Positions 1 to 6,542 of a stretch of 8,810 nt of DNA are shown piece by piece. This DNA comes from an uncultured Coriobacteriaceae bacterium (GTDB lineage: Bacteria; Actinomycetota; Coriobacteriia; Coriobacteriales; UMGS124). Within the stretch, counting starts at the first letter, position 1; every line of letters begins with the position of its first letter. A model generated the notes under the pieces. That model was not told the DNA's origin. It did no database searches and saw only the letters and a program-made list of their open reading frames with translations. The stretch spans positions 1-8,810 of the forward strand of contig USJP01000041.1 in NCBI GenBank assembly GCA_900555105.1, given 5' to 3'. A program made the translations under genes and the position numbers.

Positions 1-132
1 GTCGTGGGGCGTGCGAGCCTTCTTGCGGCTGCCAAGCGGGGCGTGTTCGGCAGGCTTGCTTCGCAGGCTCTCTCCCATGTCACGGGCGGCTCCGACCCCA
101 TCGCCGCACTCAGCGAGATCTTTCTGTTCTGA
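1..132 (+). CDS. 3' end of an unidentified gene of the Tad pilus operon (partial, 43 residues)
   Basis: Frame 1 is open from the first base to a TGA at 130-132, so the start lies outside the window. Its codons look genuinely coding: third positions are mostly G or C, with no rare Arg or Leu codons. The overlapping frame 2 uses CGA, CCA, TCA and AGA codons in the same stretch. The visible tail reads VVGRASLLAAAKRG early and ends DPIAALSEIFLF. It has no obvious membrane segment and looks amphipathic. Its position just before a tadE-like gene suggests another pilus component. I have a weak, unverified impression that a tail of this shape (small residues, a central Ser-His, then an aromatic end) occurs in small Flp-like pilins of Coriobacteriia. 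The family assignment is a guess; that this is the end of a real gene is fairly well supported. Confidence 0.6.
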   Translation, partial: VVGRASLLAAAKRGVFGRLASQALSHVTGGSDPIAALSEIFLF

Positions 133-595
133 GGACTCGGGTCAGGCCAGCGTGGAGGCGGCTCTTCTTCTTCCCGTGCTCATGGTATGCCTGGCGCTTC
201 TCGTGCAGCCGATGTGCCTTCTATACACGCGATGCGTCATGCAGTCGGCCGCCGCTGAGGGGTGCCGTCTTCTTGCCACGGCGACGGGCGACACCGATGA
301 CGCTGCCTGCGAGCAGTATGTCCGCCGGCGTTTGTCGGCTGTGCCGCAGACGGACGTCTTTCTTGCGGGAGATTGGCAGGTGGAGCTTCAAGGTAACGCT
401 GAAAGCGACGAGGTGGGCGTGCAGATTGTGGGACATGCCCGACCCCTGCCGCTCGTAGGGGTCGTGGCTGCCCTGTTGGGGCCTGTCGACCAAGCGGGAA
501 ACGTCGAGCTCAAAGTCAGTGTCACTCGTTGTGCTCGACCCGGCTGGGTGGAAGGGGGATACAGTGATTGGACGTCGATATGGGACAGCGCATAG
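77..595 (+). CDS. TadE-like pseudopilin, first of two
   Basis: About 172 residues if started at the ATG at 77. TadE-family pseudopilins are minor components of Tad (tight adherence) pilus machines. They are anchored in the cytoplasmic membrane by one N-terminal helix, and the prepilin peptidase trims them. The sequence shows the signature directly: Asp-Ser-Gly at 20-22, then QASVE, with Glu27 at +5 from the predicted cleavage after Gly22. A hydrophobic helix follows (about 28-49, ALLLPVLMVCLALLVQP). The rest is an extracytoplasmic domain with Cys63, Cys80 and Cys155. The frame is also open from a GTG at 11 and through the window edge. I prefer ATG 77 because the upstream gene ends at 132, so a start at 11 would mean a 122-base overlap against 56, and bases 11-76 have poor codons in this frame. 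No strong ribosome binding site precedes 77, so the start is uncertain and the protein may be read by translational coupling. Confidence 0.8.
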   Translation: MSRAAPTPSPHSARSFCSEDSGQASVEAALLLPVLMVCLALLVQPMCLLYTRCVMQSAAAEGCRLLATATGDTDDAACEQYVRRRLSAVPQTDVFLAGDWQVELQGNAESDEVGVQIVGHARPLPLVGVVAALLGPVDQAGNVELKVSVTRCARPGWVEGGYSDWTSIWDSA

Positions 596-2645
596 GGCGG
601 CCAGACAGCCCCGCGAGGCGGGCATCGGCTTTTTCTGCGACGAGCAGGGGTCCACGACGGTTGCTTCCGCCGTTGCAATTCTTGTGTCGCTCGCGCTCGT
701 CTTTTCCCTGGCAAACGTCCAGTGGGCCTCATCGCACGCGGCCGACGTCCAAGTTGTTGCCGATGCCGGGGCGCTTGCCGGGGCCAACGTCGTCGCGGCA
801 TACGTCACCATCGCCCAGATACTCGACGCGCTCGTGCTGAGCATGGGCCTTATCGGGCTGCTCACCATGGCGGTCGGTCTCGTGTTGTCCGCCATTCCCG
901 TGGTCGATGCGGCGGGGCCGCCCGTGCTCGGTGCCGCCTCAAACGTCTTTTCTGCCCGCAGTAAGCTCTCTCGGTCCTGTGCGGCCGGCCTGCAGAAGCT
1001 TGAAAGCGTCGTCCCCTATGCGGTGTTTGCCAATTCTGCAGCTGTTATCAGGACAAATGCGTCTTCCGAGGGTTCCTATGTCGGCTTTGCGCTGCCTTAT
1101 CCCGTGCAGGGTTCAAGCGATTTCGGCAATCTTGAGTCCGACGATGCCCAGACAAGCGCCGAGGAGCTCGAGAAGTCCGGCGAGCGGGTCGACGAACTTT
1201 CCAAGCAAGCGGCGCAAGACGAGCAAGATGCCGCCGACGCGCTCGAGCGTGCGTGGATGGCGGACTGCGGGGGAGCGGTGAGCATGCGGGAGCGCGCCTC
1301 GACTCTGGCGGGCCTTGCCGGCTCGCAGAACCCCACTTATCCTTCCGCCGCCGGCTGGGACTTCGGCGTTGCCATACGCCGCGCCAGCGCCTACTACGCC
1401 CAGCGCGCGGCCATTGAGGCCCCCGAGTCCGCAAGCGTCGAGGAACGCGCCCGCTCTCAGGCCCGTCGTGTTTTCTACGCGTATGCTTACGAGCAGGTTT
1501 CTTCGTCCACTTTTGTGCGCAATGCCGACGGCAGCGTCGTGTGTGACCTGCATGTCCTGCCCCGCAACACGGCAGAGATGCGCACCACAAGCCTGTACAC
1601 CCAAGCCGTATGGCCGCTGAGCCGCGAGGGCTCGACGACCCGCATACATGCGTTTGCGGGATGCCCCGGGGCTCTGGGATCTTCGAGCGGCACAGGGAGC
1701 CTGGCCCAGCTCGAAGCGGGCTCTTTTGTCGTGTGCCCTGTCTGCTCCTTCAGTGCTTCGACGCTCGGTCGGGTTCCTGCCGCTTCGACTTCCATCGACA
1801 ACGGGTTCGAGTATTACTGGAAGATTGTTGTCGATGAATCGCAAGCCTATCAGGCTGCGAAGGAAGCGGCCAACGAGAAGTTCGAGCTTGCCCGCCAAGA
1901 AGGGGAGAGGTCCTCCGAGCTTTTTCGGGATGTGCTTACACAGGTTGCGGCCACGCGCGTCACGCTCAATCCGCCCGGCGCCAAAGGGTGCGTGTGCGTC
2001 TGCGTCGATCCCGCTTCCCATGCAAGCCCAACATCTCTGCTTGCCCTTTTCGACGAAGGTGTCGAGATTCCTTCCCGCGCCGCCTTGTCGGCAGCAGTTC
2101 TTGTCCCCGACAAGGCCCAGAGTGGCAACAACATCCTAGCGAATTTCTTCGACGCGCTCGTAGTTGAGGGCGGCGCTGGCTCGGGGGCCTCGGGAGTGCT
2201 CGACTCGGTGCTCACGGTGTGGGGCAATGTGCTCGTGGCGTACGGCAACGGCTATGACGCCTTGTCTGGTGCGATGAAGACGTCGTTCCAGACGCTCTCG
2301 TCATGGGGGATGGGCGGCATCTCGTCGTGGCTCAAGGACGCCCTCACCGACGCCGTCGACCTTTTGGCGATAAAGCCTGCGGACATGTCGGCCAAGAAGC
2401 CGGTGCTTACCAACAGCTCCAACATCCTGAGTGAGGCGGGCGGTGCCTGGTACAGCGCAATTCGCTCGATCGTATCGTCCATGAGCGGTCAGTCGGGTCC
2501 GGTGGGGCTGCTTTCGGAGCTTACCGGCGGTGCCATCTCATATGACGGCCAGGGTAGCATCACGCTCGGACAGCTTGAGATTCCAGGAACGGGCAACGTG
2601 CGCGACCTCACCATCGACTTGTCATGGTTGGCGGGTGCCGCATGA
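564..2645 (+). CDS. Large TadG-like Flp pilus assembly protein
   Basis: About 693 residues. The N-terminus has the layout of TadE/TadG-like pilus proteins: charged leader, EQGSTTV (Gly29), then a hydrophobic helix at about 33-50. Next comes ADVQVVADAGALAGAN (60-75), matching the Asp-Ala-x-Ala-Leu-Ala-Gly-Ala stretch that follows the helix in TadG-like proteins. A second hydrophobic stretch spans about 89-114. The long remainder is probably outside the membrane and includes charged, Ala-rich probable coiled coils at about 190-235 and 420-457. It also has a CPVC motif at 391-394 and a Cys-Val-Cys-Val-Cys run at 476-480. The canonical +5 Glu is Ala34, so prepilin processing is doubtful. The frame is open from a GTG at 519, but the GTG at 564 has a clear ribosome binding site (GAAGGGGG at 551-558, 5 bases away) and reduces the overlap with the preceding gene to 32 bases. 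Family placement rests on the first 80 residues; the function of the rest is unknown. Confidence 0.75.
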   Translation: MIGRRYGTAHRAARQPREAGIGFFCDEQGSTTVASAVAILVSLALVFSLANVQWASSHAADVQVVADAGALAGANVVAAYVTIAQILDALVLSMGLIGLLTMAVGLVLSAIPVVDAAGPPVLGAASNVFSARSKLSRSCAAGLQKLESVVPYAVFANSAAVIRTNASSEGSYVGFALPYPVQGSSDFGNLESDDAQTSAEELEKSGERVDELSKQAAQDEQDAADALERAWMADCGGAVSMRERASTLAGLAGSQNPTYPSAAGWDFGVAIRRASAYYAQRAAIEAPESASVEERARSQARRVFYAYAYEQVSSSTFVRNADGSVVCDLHVLPRNTAEMRTTSLYTQAVWPLSREGSTTRIHAFAGCPGALGSSSGTGSLAQLEAGSFVVCPVCSFSASTLGRVPAASTSIDNGFEYYWKIVVDESQAYQAAKEAANEKFELARQEGERSSELFRDVLTQVAATRVTLNPPGAKGCVCVCVDPASHASPTSLLALFDEGVEIPSRAALSAAVLVPDKAQSGNNILANFFDALVVEGGAGSGASGVLDSVLTVWGNVLVAYGNGYDALSGAMKTSFQTLSSWGMGGISSWLKDALTDAVDLLAIKPADMSAKKPVLTNSSNILSEAGGAWYSAIRSIVSSMSGQSGPVGLLSELTGGAISYDGQGSITLGQLEIPGTGNVRDLTIDLSWLAGAA

Positions 2646-3115
2646 GAGCCGCGAGGGTCTTCTCAGATGAGAGCGGGCAGATGGTGGTGGAGATGGCTGT
2701 CGTTGCGCCCGTTATGATCGTCGCGGCCATCATTGCGGTGAACCTCATGTGGTTCATGGAGGCATGTGCAAGGTTTGACCGCCTGGCCCCTGACATTGTG
2801 GTGGCGCTTGCAGTGTCGCCGGCGGGAGGGGAGGGCGGCACCCAGGAGCATGCCGTGACGCAGGCACTGCAAGAGGCGATGTCTGACCTGCGAGGTGTGA
2901 GCGTTACGGTCGTTTCCCGTAGCCTGTGGGACGATGTATCCAGCGGGGCGGGGTTCACCATGGCGCCCCACCTCACGCGTTACGAGTGCACGATGCGTTA
3001 TGAACCCTGGCCTTCGGCCTTCACCGTTGCCGGCGTCGAGGCTGGCATTCCCACCCAGCTTACGCACACAAAGTCACTGACTGTCGACCGCTACCGCTCG
3101 GGCGTCTTGTTTTGA
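2642..3115 (+). CDS. TadE-like pseudopilin, second
   Basis: 157 residues from the ATG at 2642, whose ATGA overlaps the TGA of the preceding gene by four bases, a typical translational coupling junction. An in-frame ATG at 2624 would add six residues inside the upstream gene and is less likely. The N-terminus is a textbook TadE-type prepilin leader: DESG (Gly12 as the predicted cleavage site), QMVVE with Glu17 at +5, then a hydrophobic helix at about 18-38. The C-terminal domain is about 115 residues, extracytoplasmic by prediction, with few cysteines. Tad systems usually need two or more such minor pseudopilins (TadE and TadF) that work together. This gene and the one at 77-595 could be that pair, with the large TadG-like gene between them. 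Which is TadE and which TadF cannot be told from sequence. Confidence 0.8.
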   Translation: MRAARVFSDESGQMVVEMAVVAPVMIVAAIIAVNLMWFMEACARFDRLAPDIVVALAVSPAGGEGGTQEHAVTQALQEAMSDLRGVSVTVVSRSLWDDVSSGAGFTMAPHLTRYECTMRYEPWPSAFTVAGVEAGIPTQLTHTKSLTVDRYRSGVLF

Positions 3116-3156
3116 CGCAGCGCGTAGAGCCGTCGCAACGATTTGCGAGGATGACG

Positions 3157-3522
3157 ATGTTCCCCTTTGCCCAGACGCCCGCAACTGATCTTGTTGTAGT
3201 CGACCTTCCCGACGGTCGCGCTGTGCCGTGCCTGTATGCTCGCTCGTTTTGGGCGCGACTCAAAGGCCTGCTCGGCAGCGGTCGCGACTGCCTTGGGGGC
3301 GGCGTGATCTGTCTTGACCCATGTACCTCGATACACACCTTCGGCATGGCCTACCCCATAGACGTTGCCTTCCTGGACGAATGCGGCATCGTTGCTGTGT
3401 CGCGCCGAAAGTTGGCGCCGTGTCGCGTGCTTTGTAGCCCCCAGGCGGTGTGCGTGCTGGAGCGCCCCAGTGACGGTTCCCCATGGCTTGCCGTGGGCGA
3501 GACGGTGCGACTGCGCATCTGA
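3157..3522 (+). CDS. DUF192 family protein
   Basis: About 121 residues. The family core is clear: LYARSFWARLKGLLG (26-40), matching the Ala...Arg-x-x-GLxG block, then SIHTFGM (58-64), YPIDVAFLD (66-74), and a later vLE followed by a GE-VRL end. DUF192 (PF02643) is a small beta-barrel fold of unknown biochemical function, often found in secreted or periplasmic proteins. No signal peptide is visible here. There are eight cysteines, many for this length. The frame is open from a TTG at 3112 that overlaps the previous stop (TTGA). The ATG at 3157 has a better-spaced GCGAGG (3145-3150, six bases away), and 3151 is also possible. Either way it sits at the end of the pilus operon with at most 41 untranslated bases, so a role linked to pilus assembly is inferred from context only. 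Confidence 0.82.
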   Translation: MFPFAQTPATDLVVVDLPDGRAVPCLYARSFWARLKGLLGSGRDCLGGGVICLDPCTSIHTFGMAYPIDVAFLDECGIVAVSRRKLAPCRVLCSPQAVCVLERPSDGSPWLAVGETVRLRI

Positions 3523-3540
3523 GCCTTTCGGTCATGTACA

Positions 3541-3568
3541 CAAGTTGAACACAACTTGAAATCTTTTT
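3541..3568 (+). terminator. Possible intrinsic terminator of the pilus operon
   Basis: Perfect 7-bp stem CAAGTTG (3541-3547) / CAACTTG (3552-3558) with an AACA loop, then AAATC and five T. The stem is AT-rich and the T-run is set back five bases, so it would be a weak terminator. It lies 18 bases after the DUF192 stop and just before the tRNA-Phe promoter, which is the right place. Confidence 0.45.
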
Positions 3569-3578
3569 AAAATTGTTC

Positions 3579-3608
3579 TTGACGCCACCCTATAAACGGA
3601 CGTATAGT
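3579..3608 (+). promoter_or_regulatory. Housekeeping-type promoter of tRNA-Phe
   Basis: TTGACG (3579-3584) and TATAGT (3603-3608) with an 18-bp spacer give a near-consensus sigma-70 type promoter. The predicted transcript start would fall around 3614-3617, a few bases before the mature tRNA at 3624. The preceding AT-rich stretch (3559-3575) could act as an UP element. Confidence 0.7.
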
Positions 3609-3623
3609 TATCCCTGCACTTGC

Positions 3624-3699
<76 letters not shown>

Positions 3700-3711
3700 T
3701 GCAAACAACGA

Positions 3712-3742
3712 GGTCGGACGGGTAAAACCGTTCGGCCTTTTT
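3712..3742 (+). terminator. Intrinsic terminator of tRNA-Phe
   Basis: A 10-bp stem GGTCGGACGG (3712-3721) / CCGTTCGGCC (3728-3737), with two G-T wobbles and a GTAAAA loop, is followed directly by TTTTT (3738-3742). It begins 12 bases after the tRNA end. Confidence 0.88.
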
Positions 3743-3871
3743 GCGTTTATGGCTGCATTGAGTTGACCGTCGTGTCGAAAGTGGCCCTGGGGCAAATCGG
3801 AGATTTCCAGCGGGTCTTTGCTGCATGCTTTGGGCAGGGATGTTGCGCCTGCGCATTCATGGCCACGCGCC

Positions 3872-3913
3872 AAAACGAAAGCAGGCCGGTCACCTTTTGG
3901 GCGACCGGCCTGC
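3872..3913 (-). terminator. Intrinsic terminator of tRNA-Leu
   Basis: Read on the minus strand, an 11-bp perfect stem GCAGGCCGGTC (complement of 3903-3913) pairs with GACCGGCCTGC (complement of 3881-3891). It is followed by TTTCGTTTT (complement of 3880-3872). It lies 14 bases after the tRNA-Leu CCA. The + side of the hairpin has no T-run, so it is directional. Confidence 0.85.
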
Positions 3914-3927
3914 AATCAATCTTGGAA

Positions 3928-4011
3928 TGGTGCCCGAGGTGAGACTCGAACTCACACGTCTTGCGACAAAGGTTTTTGAGACCTCCGCGTCTGCCATTCC
4001 GCCACTCGGGC
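3928..4011 (-). tRNA. tRNA-Leu (anticodon CAA)
   Basis: 84 bases on the minus strand, with a long variable arm as expected for a class II tRNA. The acceptor stem GCCCGAG (complement of 4011-4005) pairs with CTCGGGC (complement of 3938-3932), then discriminator A and an encoded CCA (complement of 3930-3928). The D arm begins GCGGAATGGCAGACGC. The anticodon loop CTCAAAA lies between GAGGT and ACCTT, giving anticodon CAA (complement of 3978-3976), reading UUG. The T loop GTTCGAGTC is standard. No convincing promoter was seen upstream; a TATCCT at about the right distance lacks a good -35. Confidence 0.96.
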
Positions 4012-4142
4012 TTGGTGGCAAAGGATACCACAACGTTGGCCTCGTTGATGAAGCCAAGATGAAGAAACTTAGGCTCTCAACACGAACGAAACGCATGTAC
4101 CGTAGTCTTTTGTCGTCAGTCTCACGTCATGAAAGGCATCCC

Positions 4143-5438
4143 ATGGAAAAGAAGCCCTTTGCGACCCTTGCACAGGTCAAGGAGATCGCCGCAGACATCC
4201 CCACGCCGTTCCACCTTTACGACGAAGCCGGCATTCGCGAACGCGCCCGTGCCGTCAACGCCGCCTTTGCCTGGAATCCCGGATTCAAGGAGCACTTTGC
4301 GGTAAAGGCAACGCCCAACCCCACGCTGCTGCGCATCCTGCACGAGGAGGGCTGCGGTGTGGACTGCTCCAGCTACACCGAGCTTCTGCTTTCCCAAGCC
4401 TGCGGCTTTGAGGGCCACGAGATTATGTTCTCCTCCAACGAGACTCCCGCACTCGACATGTACGAGGCGGCCAAGCTCGGTGCCCTCATCAACCTCGACG
4501 ACGTCACCATGGTGGACTTCCTCGAACAGGTAGCCGAAGTGCCCGAGACTGTCTTCTGCCGTTACAACCCCGGCGGTGTCTACGAGCTGGGCAACGACAT
4601 CATGGACAACCCGGGTGACTCCAAGTACGGCATGGGCGAGGCCGATATGATCGAGGCCTTCCGTCGCCTGAAGGCCATGGGTGCCAAGAACTTCGGCATT
4701 CACGCGTTCCTCGCCTCCAACACTGTGACCAACGCCTATTACCCCGCGCTTGCCGCCGAGCTCTTCGAGCTTGCCGTGCGCGTGTCGAAGGCCGCCGACG
4801 TGCACATCGGCTACGTCAACCTGTCGGGCGGCGTGGGCATTCCTTACGAGCCTGGCCAAAAGCCGAACGATATTCAAGCGATTGGTGAAGGCGTTCGCCG
4901 CGTGTATGAGGAAATCCTTGTGCCTGCTGGTATGGGCGATGTAGCGATTTTCACGGAAATGGGCCGCTTTATGATGGGTCCATACGGTTGCTTGGTTACC
5001 ACGGCCATCCACCACAAGCATATTTACAAGGAATATGTCGGCGTTGATGCGTGTGCAGCGAATCTCATGCGTCCAGCGCTGTATGGCTCCTACCATCACA
5101 TTACCGTGGCGGGCAAGGAAGACGCGCCGTGCGACCACGTGTACGACGTGGTGGGGGGCCTGTGCGAGAACAACGACAAATTCGCGATTGACCGTGCGCT
5201 GCCCGAAATCGAGGATGGCGACGTGCTCGTGATTCATGATACGGGCGCGCATGGCCACTCCATGGGCTATAACTACAACGGCAAGCTGCGCAGCGCTGAG
5301 CTGCTGCTTCGTGAAGACGGCAGCGTGAAACTTATTCGCCGCGCCGAGACGCCAGCCGACTACTTCGCGACGCTGTATGGTTGCGACGAGCTGCTGCAGA
5401 ACGCCCCGTACGATGCAGAGAAGTTGAAACGGAAATAA
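4143..5438 (+). CDS. lysA: Diaminopimelate decarboxylase
   Basis: 431 residues. A PLP enzyme of the fold type III (alanine racemase-like) group that decarboxylates meso-diaminopimelate to L-lysine in the cytoplasm. Visible landmarks: FHLYDE near the N-terminus; HFAVKATPNP with the PLP Lys55; GVDCSSYTELLL; IHAFLASN with His187; the phosphate-binding glycines in LSGGVGIPY (227-235); EMGR at 272-275 in place of the usual EPGR; MRPALYGSYHHI; the catalytic-site GLCEN with Cys341; and GAHGHSMGYNYNG, where the usual GAY reads GAH. Length fits the family. The start is the ATG at 4143, with GAAAGG (4131-4136) six bases upstream; the frame stays open further 5' across the tRNA-Leu gene, but that part is not coding. 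Codon style changes within the gene near 4864. The substitutions are probably a subfamily variant, but a related decarboxylase specificity (for example carboxynorspermidine) cannot be wholly excluded. The neighbouring dap genes favour LysA. Confidence 0.9.
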   Translation: MEKKPFATLAQVKEIAADIPTPFHLYDEAGIRERARAVNAAFAWNPGFKEHFAVKATPNPTLLRILHEEGCGVDCSSYTELLLSQACGFEGHEIMFSSNETPALDMYEAAKLGALINLDDVTMVDFLEQVAEVPETVFCRYNPGGVYELGNDIMDNPGDSKYGMGEADMIEAFRRLKAMGAKNFGIHAFLASNTVTNAYYPALAAELFELAVRVSKAADVHIGYVNLSGGVGIPYEPGQKPNDIQAIGEGVRRVYEEILVPAGMGDVAIFTEMGRFMMGPYGCLVTTAIHHKHIYKEYVGVDACAANLMRPALYGSYHHITVAGKEDAPCDHVYDVVGGLCENNDKFAIDRALPEIEDGDVLVIHDTGAHGHSMGYNYNGKLRSAELLLREDGSVKLIRRAETPADYFATLYGCDELLQNAPYDAEKLKRK

Positions 5439-5445
5439 GCGCTGT

Positions 5446-5463
5446 CTGACCATTGAAGGTCAG
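5446..5463 (+). repeat. Small perfect hairpin after lysA
   Basis: CTGACC (5446-5451) / GGTCAG (5458-5463) with an ATTGAA loop, eight bases after the lysA stop. No T-run follows, so it is not an intrinsic terminator. It could stabilise the lysA 3' end or be chance. The rest of the 176-base lysA-dapA gap holds a 10-bp palindrome GCCGCGCGGC (5495-5504) and no clear promoter. Confidence 0.4.
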
Positions 5464-5614
5464 CGAGAGACCGCCTGGTGTTTCGAAGAGCCCCGCCGCG
5501 CGGCCGAGCTCCTTTGCCACGCGAGGGTAAGCGCATAAGGGGCTAGACGAAGCGCCCGGCAGCCTTGCGGCGTCGAACACTTCGTCGTTTGTTGAAACAA
5601 CGAAAGGAAAGAAC

Positions 5615-6505
5615 ATGGCAGACATGAAAGGCTTGAGCGGCTCCATCGTGGCACTCGTCACGCCATTCGCTGAAGACGGCAGCGTCGACTTTGGGGCGCT
5701 TGGCCGCCTGGTCGACTTCCATTTGGAAAACGGAACCGATGCCCTGCTCACGTTGGGCACCACGGGCGAATCGTCGACCATGTCGCATGAGGAAGACGAC
5801 GAGGTGTGCAAGTTCGTCGTCGATCGTGTGGCGGGACGCGTGCCCGTTATCGCGGGCAGCGGCTCGAACAGTACGCAGACCATGCTCGAAAAGAGCCTGG
5901 GCTTCCAGAAGATGGGCGCCGATGGCCTGCTGCTTATCACGCCGTACTATAACAAGTCAAACGAGGAAGGCATCTACCGTCATTTCACCACGGTGCTCGA
6001 TGCGGTTGATATTCCCTGTATCCTGTACAACGTGCCTGGTCGTACGGGGTGCTCTATTTCCGAGAAGAATGTCGCGCGCCTGGCGAAGCATCCCAACGCT
6101 TTCGGCATCAAAGAGGCTTCGGGCAATATTGGCTATGCGACGAAAATCGCGCGCTATCTGTCCGATGACTTCTGCATGTTCTCGGGCAACGACGATATCG
6201 TTTTGCCCATGATGGCGTTGGGCAGCCGCGGCGTTATTTCGGTTTGGGCGAATGTGCAGCCGAAGGAAGTGCACGACATGTGCCACGCGTGGCTCGCGGG
6301 CGATCATGCCGCCGCATTGAAAACCCAGCTTGCAGGTATTGAGCTGGTCGATTCGCTGTTCTGCGAAGTGAATCCCATTCCGGTGAAATACGCGCTGGAG
6401 CTTATGGGCTTTGGCAAGGCAGTATATCGTCAGCCGCTGTGCGAGCCGAGCGACGCGGCGAAGGCGACGATTGCCGCTGCCATGAAGAATGCCGGCATTA
6501 TCTAG
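5615..6505 (+). CDS. dapA: 4-hydroxy-tetrahydrodipicolinate synthase
   Basis: 296 residues, the usual length. This class I aldolase (TIM barrel) condenses pyruvate with L-aspartate-4-semialdehyde, the first committed step to DAP and lysine. Visible motifs: GTTGESST with Thr49/Thr50; TPYYNK with Tyr112; YNVPGRTG with Tyr138 and Arg143; GIKEASGN with the Schiff-base Lys166; and NPIPVKYALELMG near the end. These match E. coli Thr44, Tyr107, Tyr133, Arg138 and Lys161 with an offset of five. By the same alignment, made from memory, two residues of the E. coli lysine-inhibition pocket differ here (His56 to Asp61, Glu84 to Thr89), while His53 and Asn80 are kept. Feedback inhibition by lysine may therefore be weak. 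The start is the ATG at 5615 after a GAAAGGAAAG ribosome binding site. It lies 176 bases after lysA and 37 bases before dapB. Confidence 0.97.
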   Translation: MADMKGLSGSIVALVTPFAEDGSVDFGALGRLVDFHLENGTDALLTLGTTGESSTMSHEEDDEVCKFVVDRVAGRVPVIAGSGSNSTQTMLEKSLGFQKMGADGLLLITPYYNKSNEEGIYRHFTTVLDAVDIPCILYNVPGRTGCSISEKNVARLAKHPNAFGIKEASGNIGYATKIARYLSDDFCMFSGNDDIVLPMMALGSRGVISVWANVQPKEVHDMCHAWLAGDHAAALKTQLAGIELVDSLFCEVNPIPVKYALELMGFGKAVYRQPLCEPSDAAKATIAAAMKNAGII

Positions 6506-6542
6506 CACAGCCGCCGCTTTCAGTTGTTGAAGGGAAACGAAC

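Noticed and set aside
221..895. 224-codon minus-strand frame across the tadE/tadG-like overlap
   Set aside because: Low-complexity Ser/Thr/Arg/Pro product with no domain, opposite two genes with recognisable pilus signatures.
4036..4057. Hairpin TTGGCCTC/GAAGCCAA before tRNA-Leu and lysA
   Set aside because: It has one internal mismatch and no T-run on either strand, and it sits in a likely promoter region; it may be chance.
3747..4096. Open frames on both strands covering the tRNA-Leu gene
   Set aside because: They run through a clearly folded tRNA and its terminator; part of the + frame is only the upstream extension of lysA, whose ribosome binding site fixes the start at 4143.
4122..5453. 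443-codon open frame on the minus strand opposite lysA
   Set aside because: It mirrors lysA codon by codon, its product is Val/His/Ala-rich with no family features, and lysA has full catalytic motifs. It is a GC-rich shadow frame.
5439..5614. Lysine riboswitch before dapA
   Set aside because: The gap is about the right length, but I could not find the conserved L-box core or a terminator/antiterminator pair. A covariance search would settle it.
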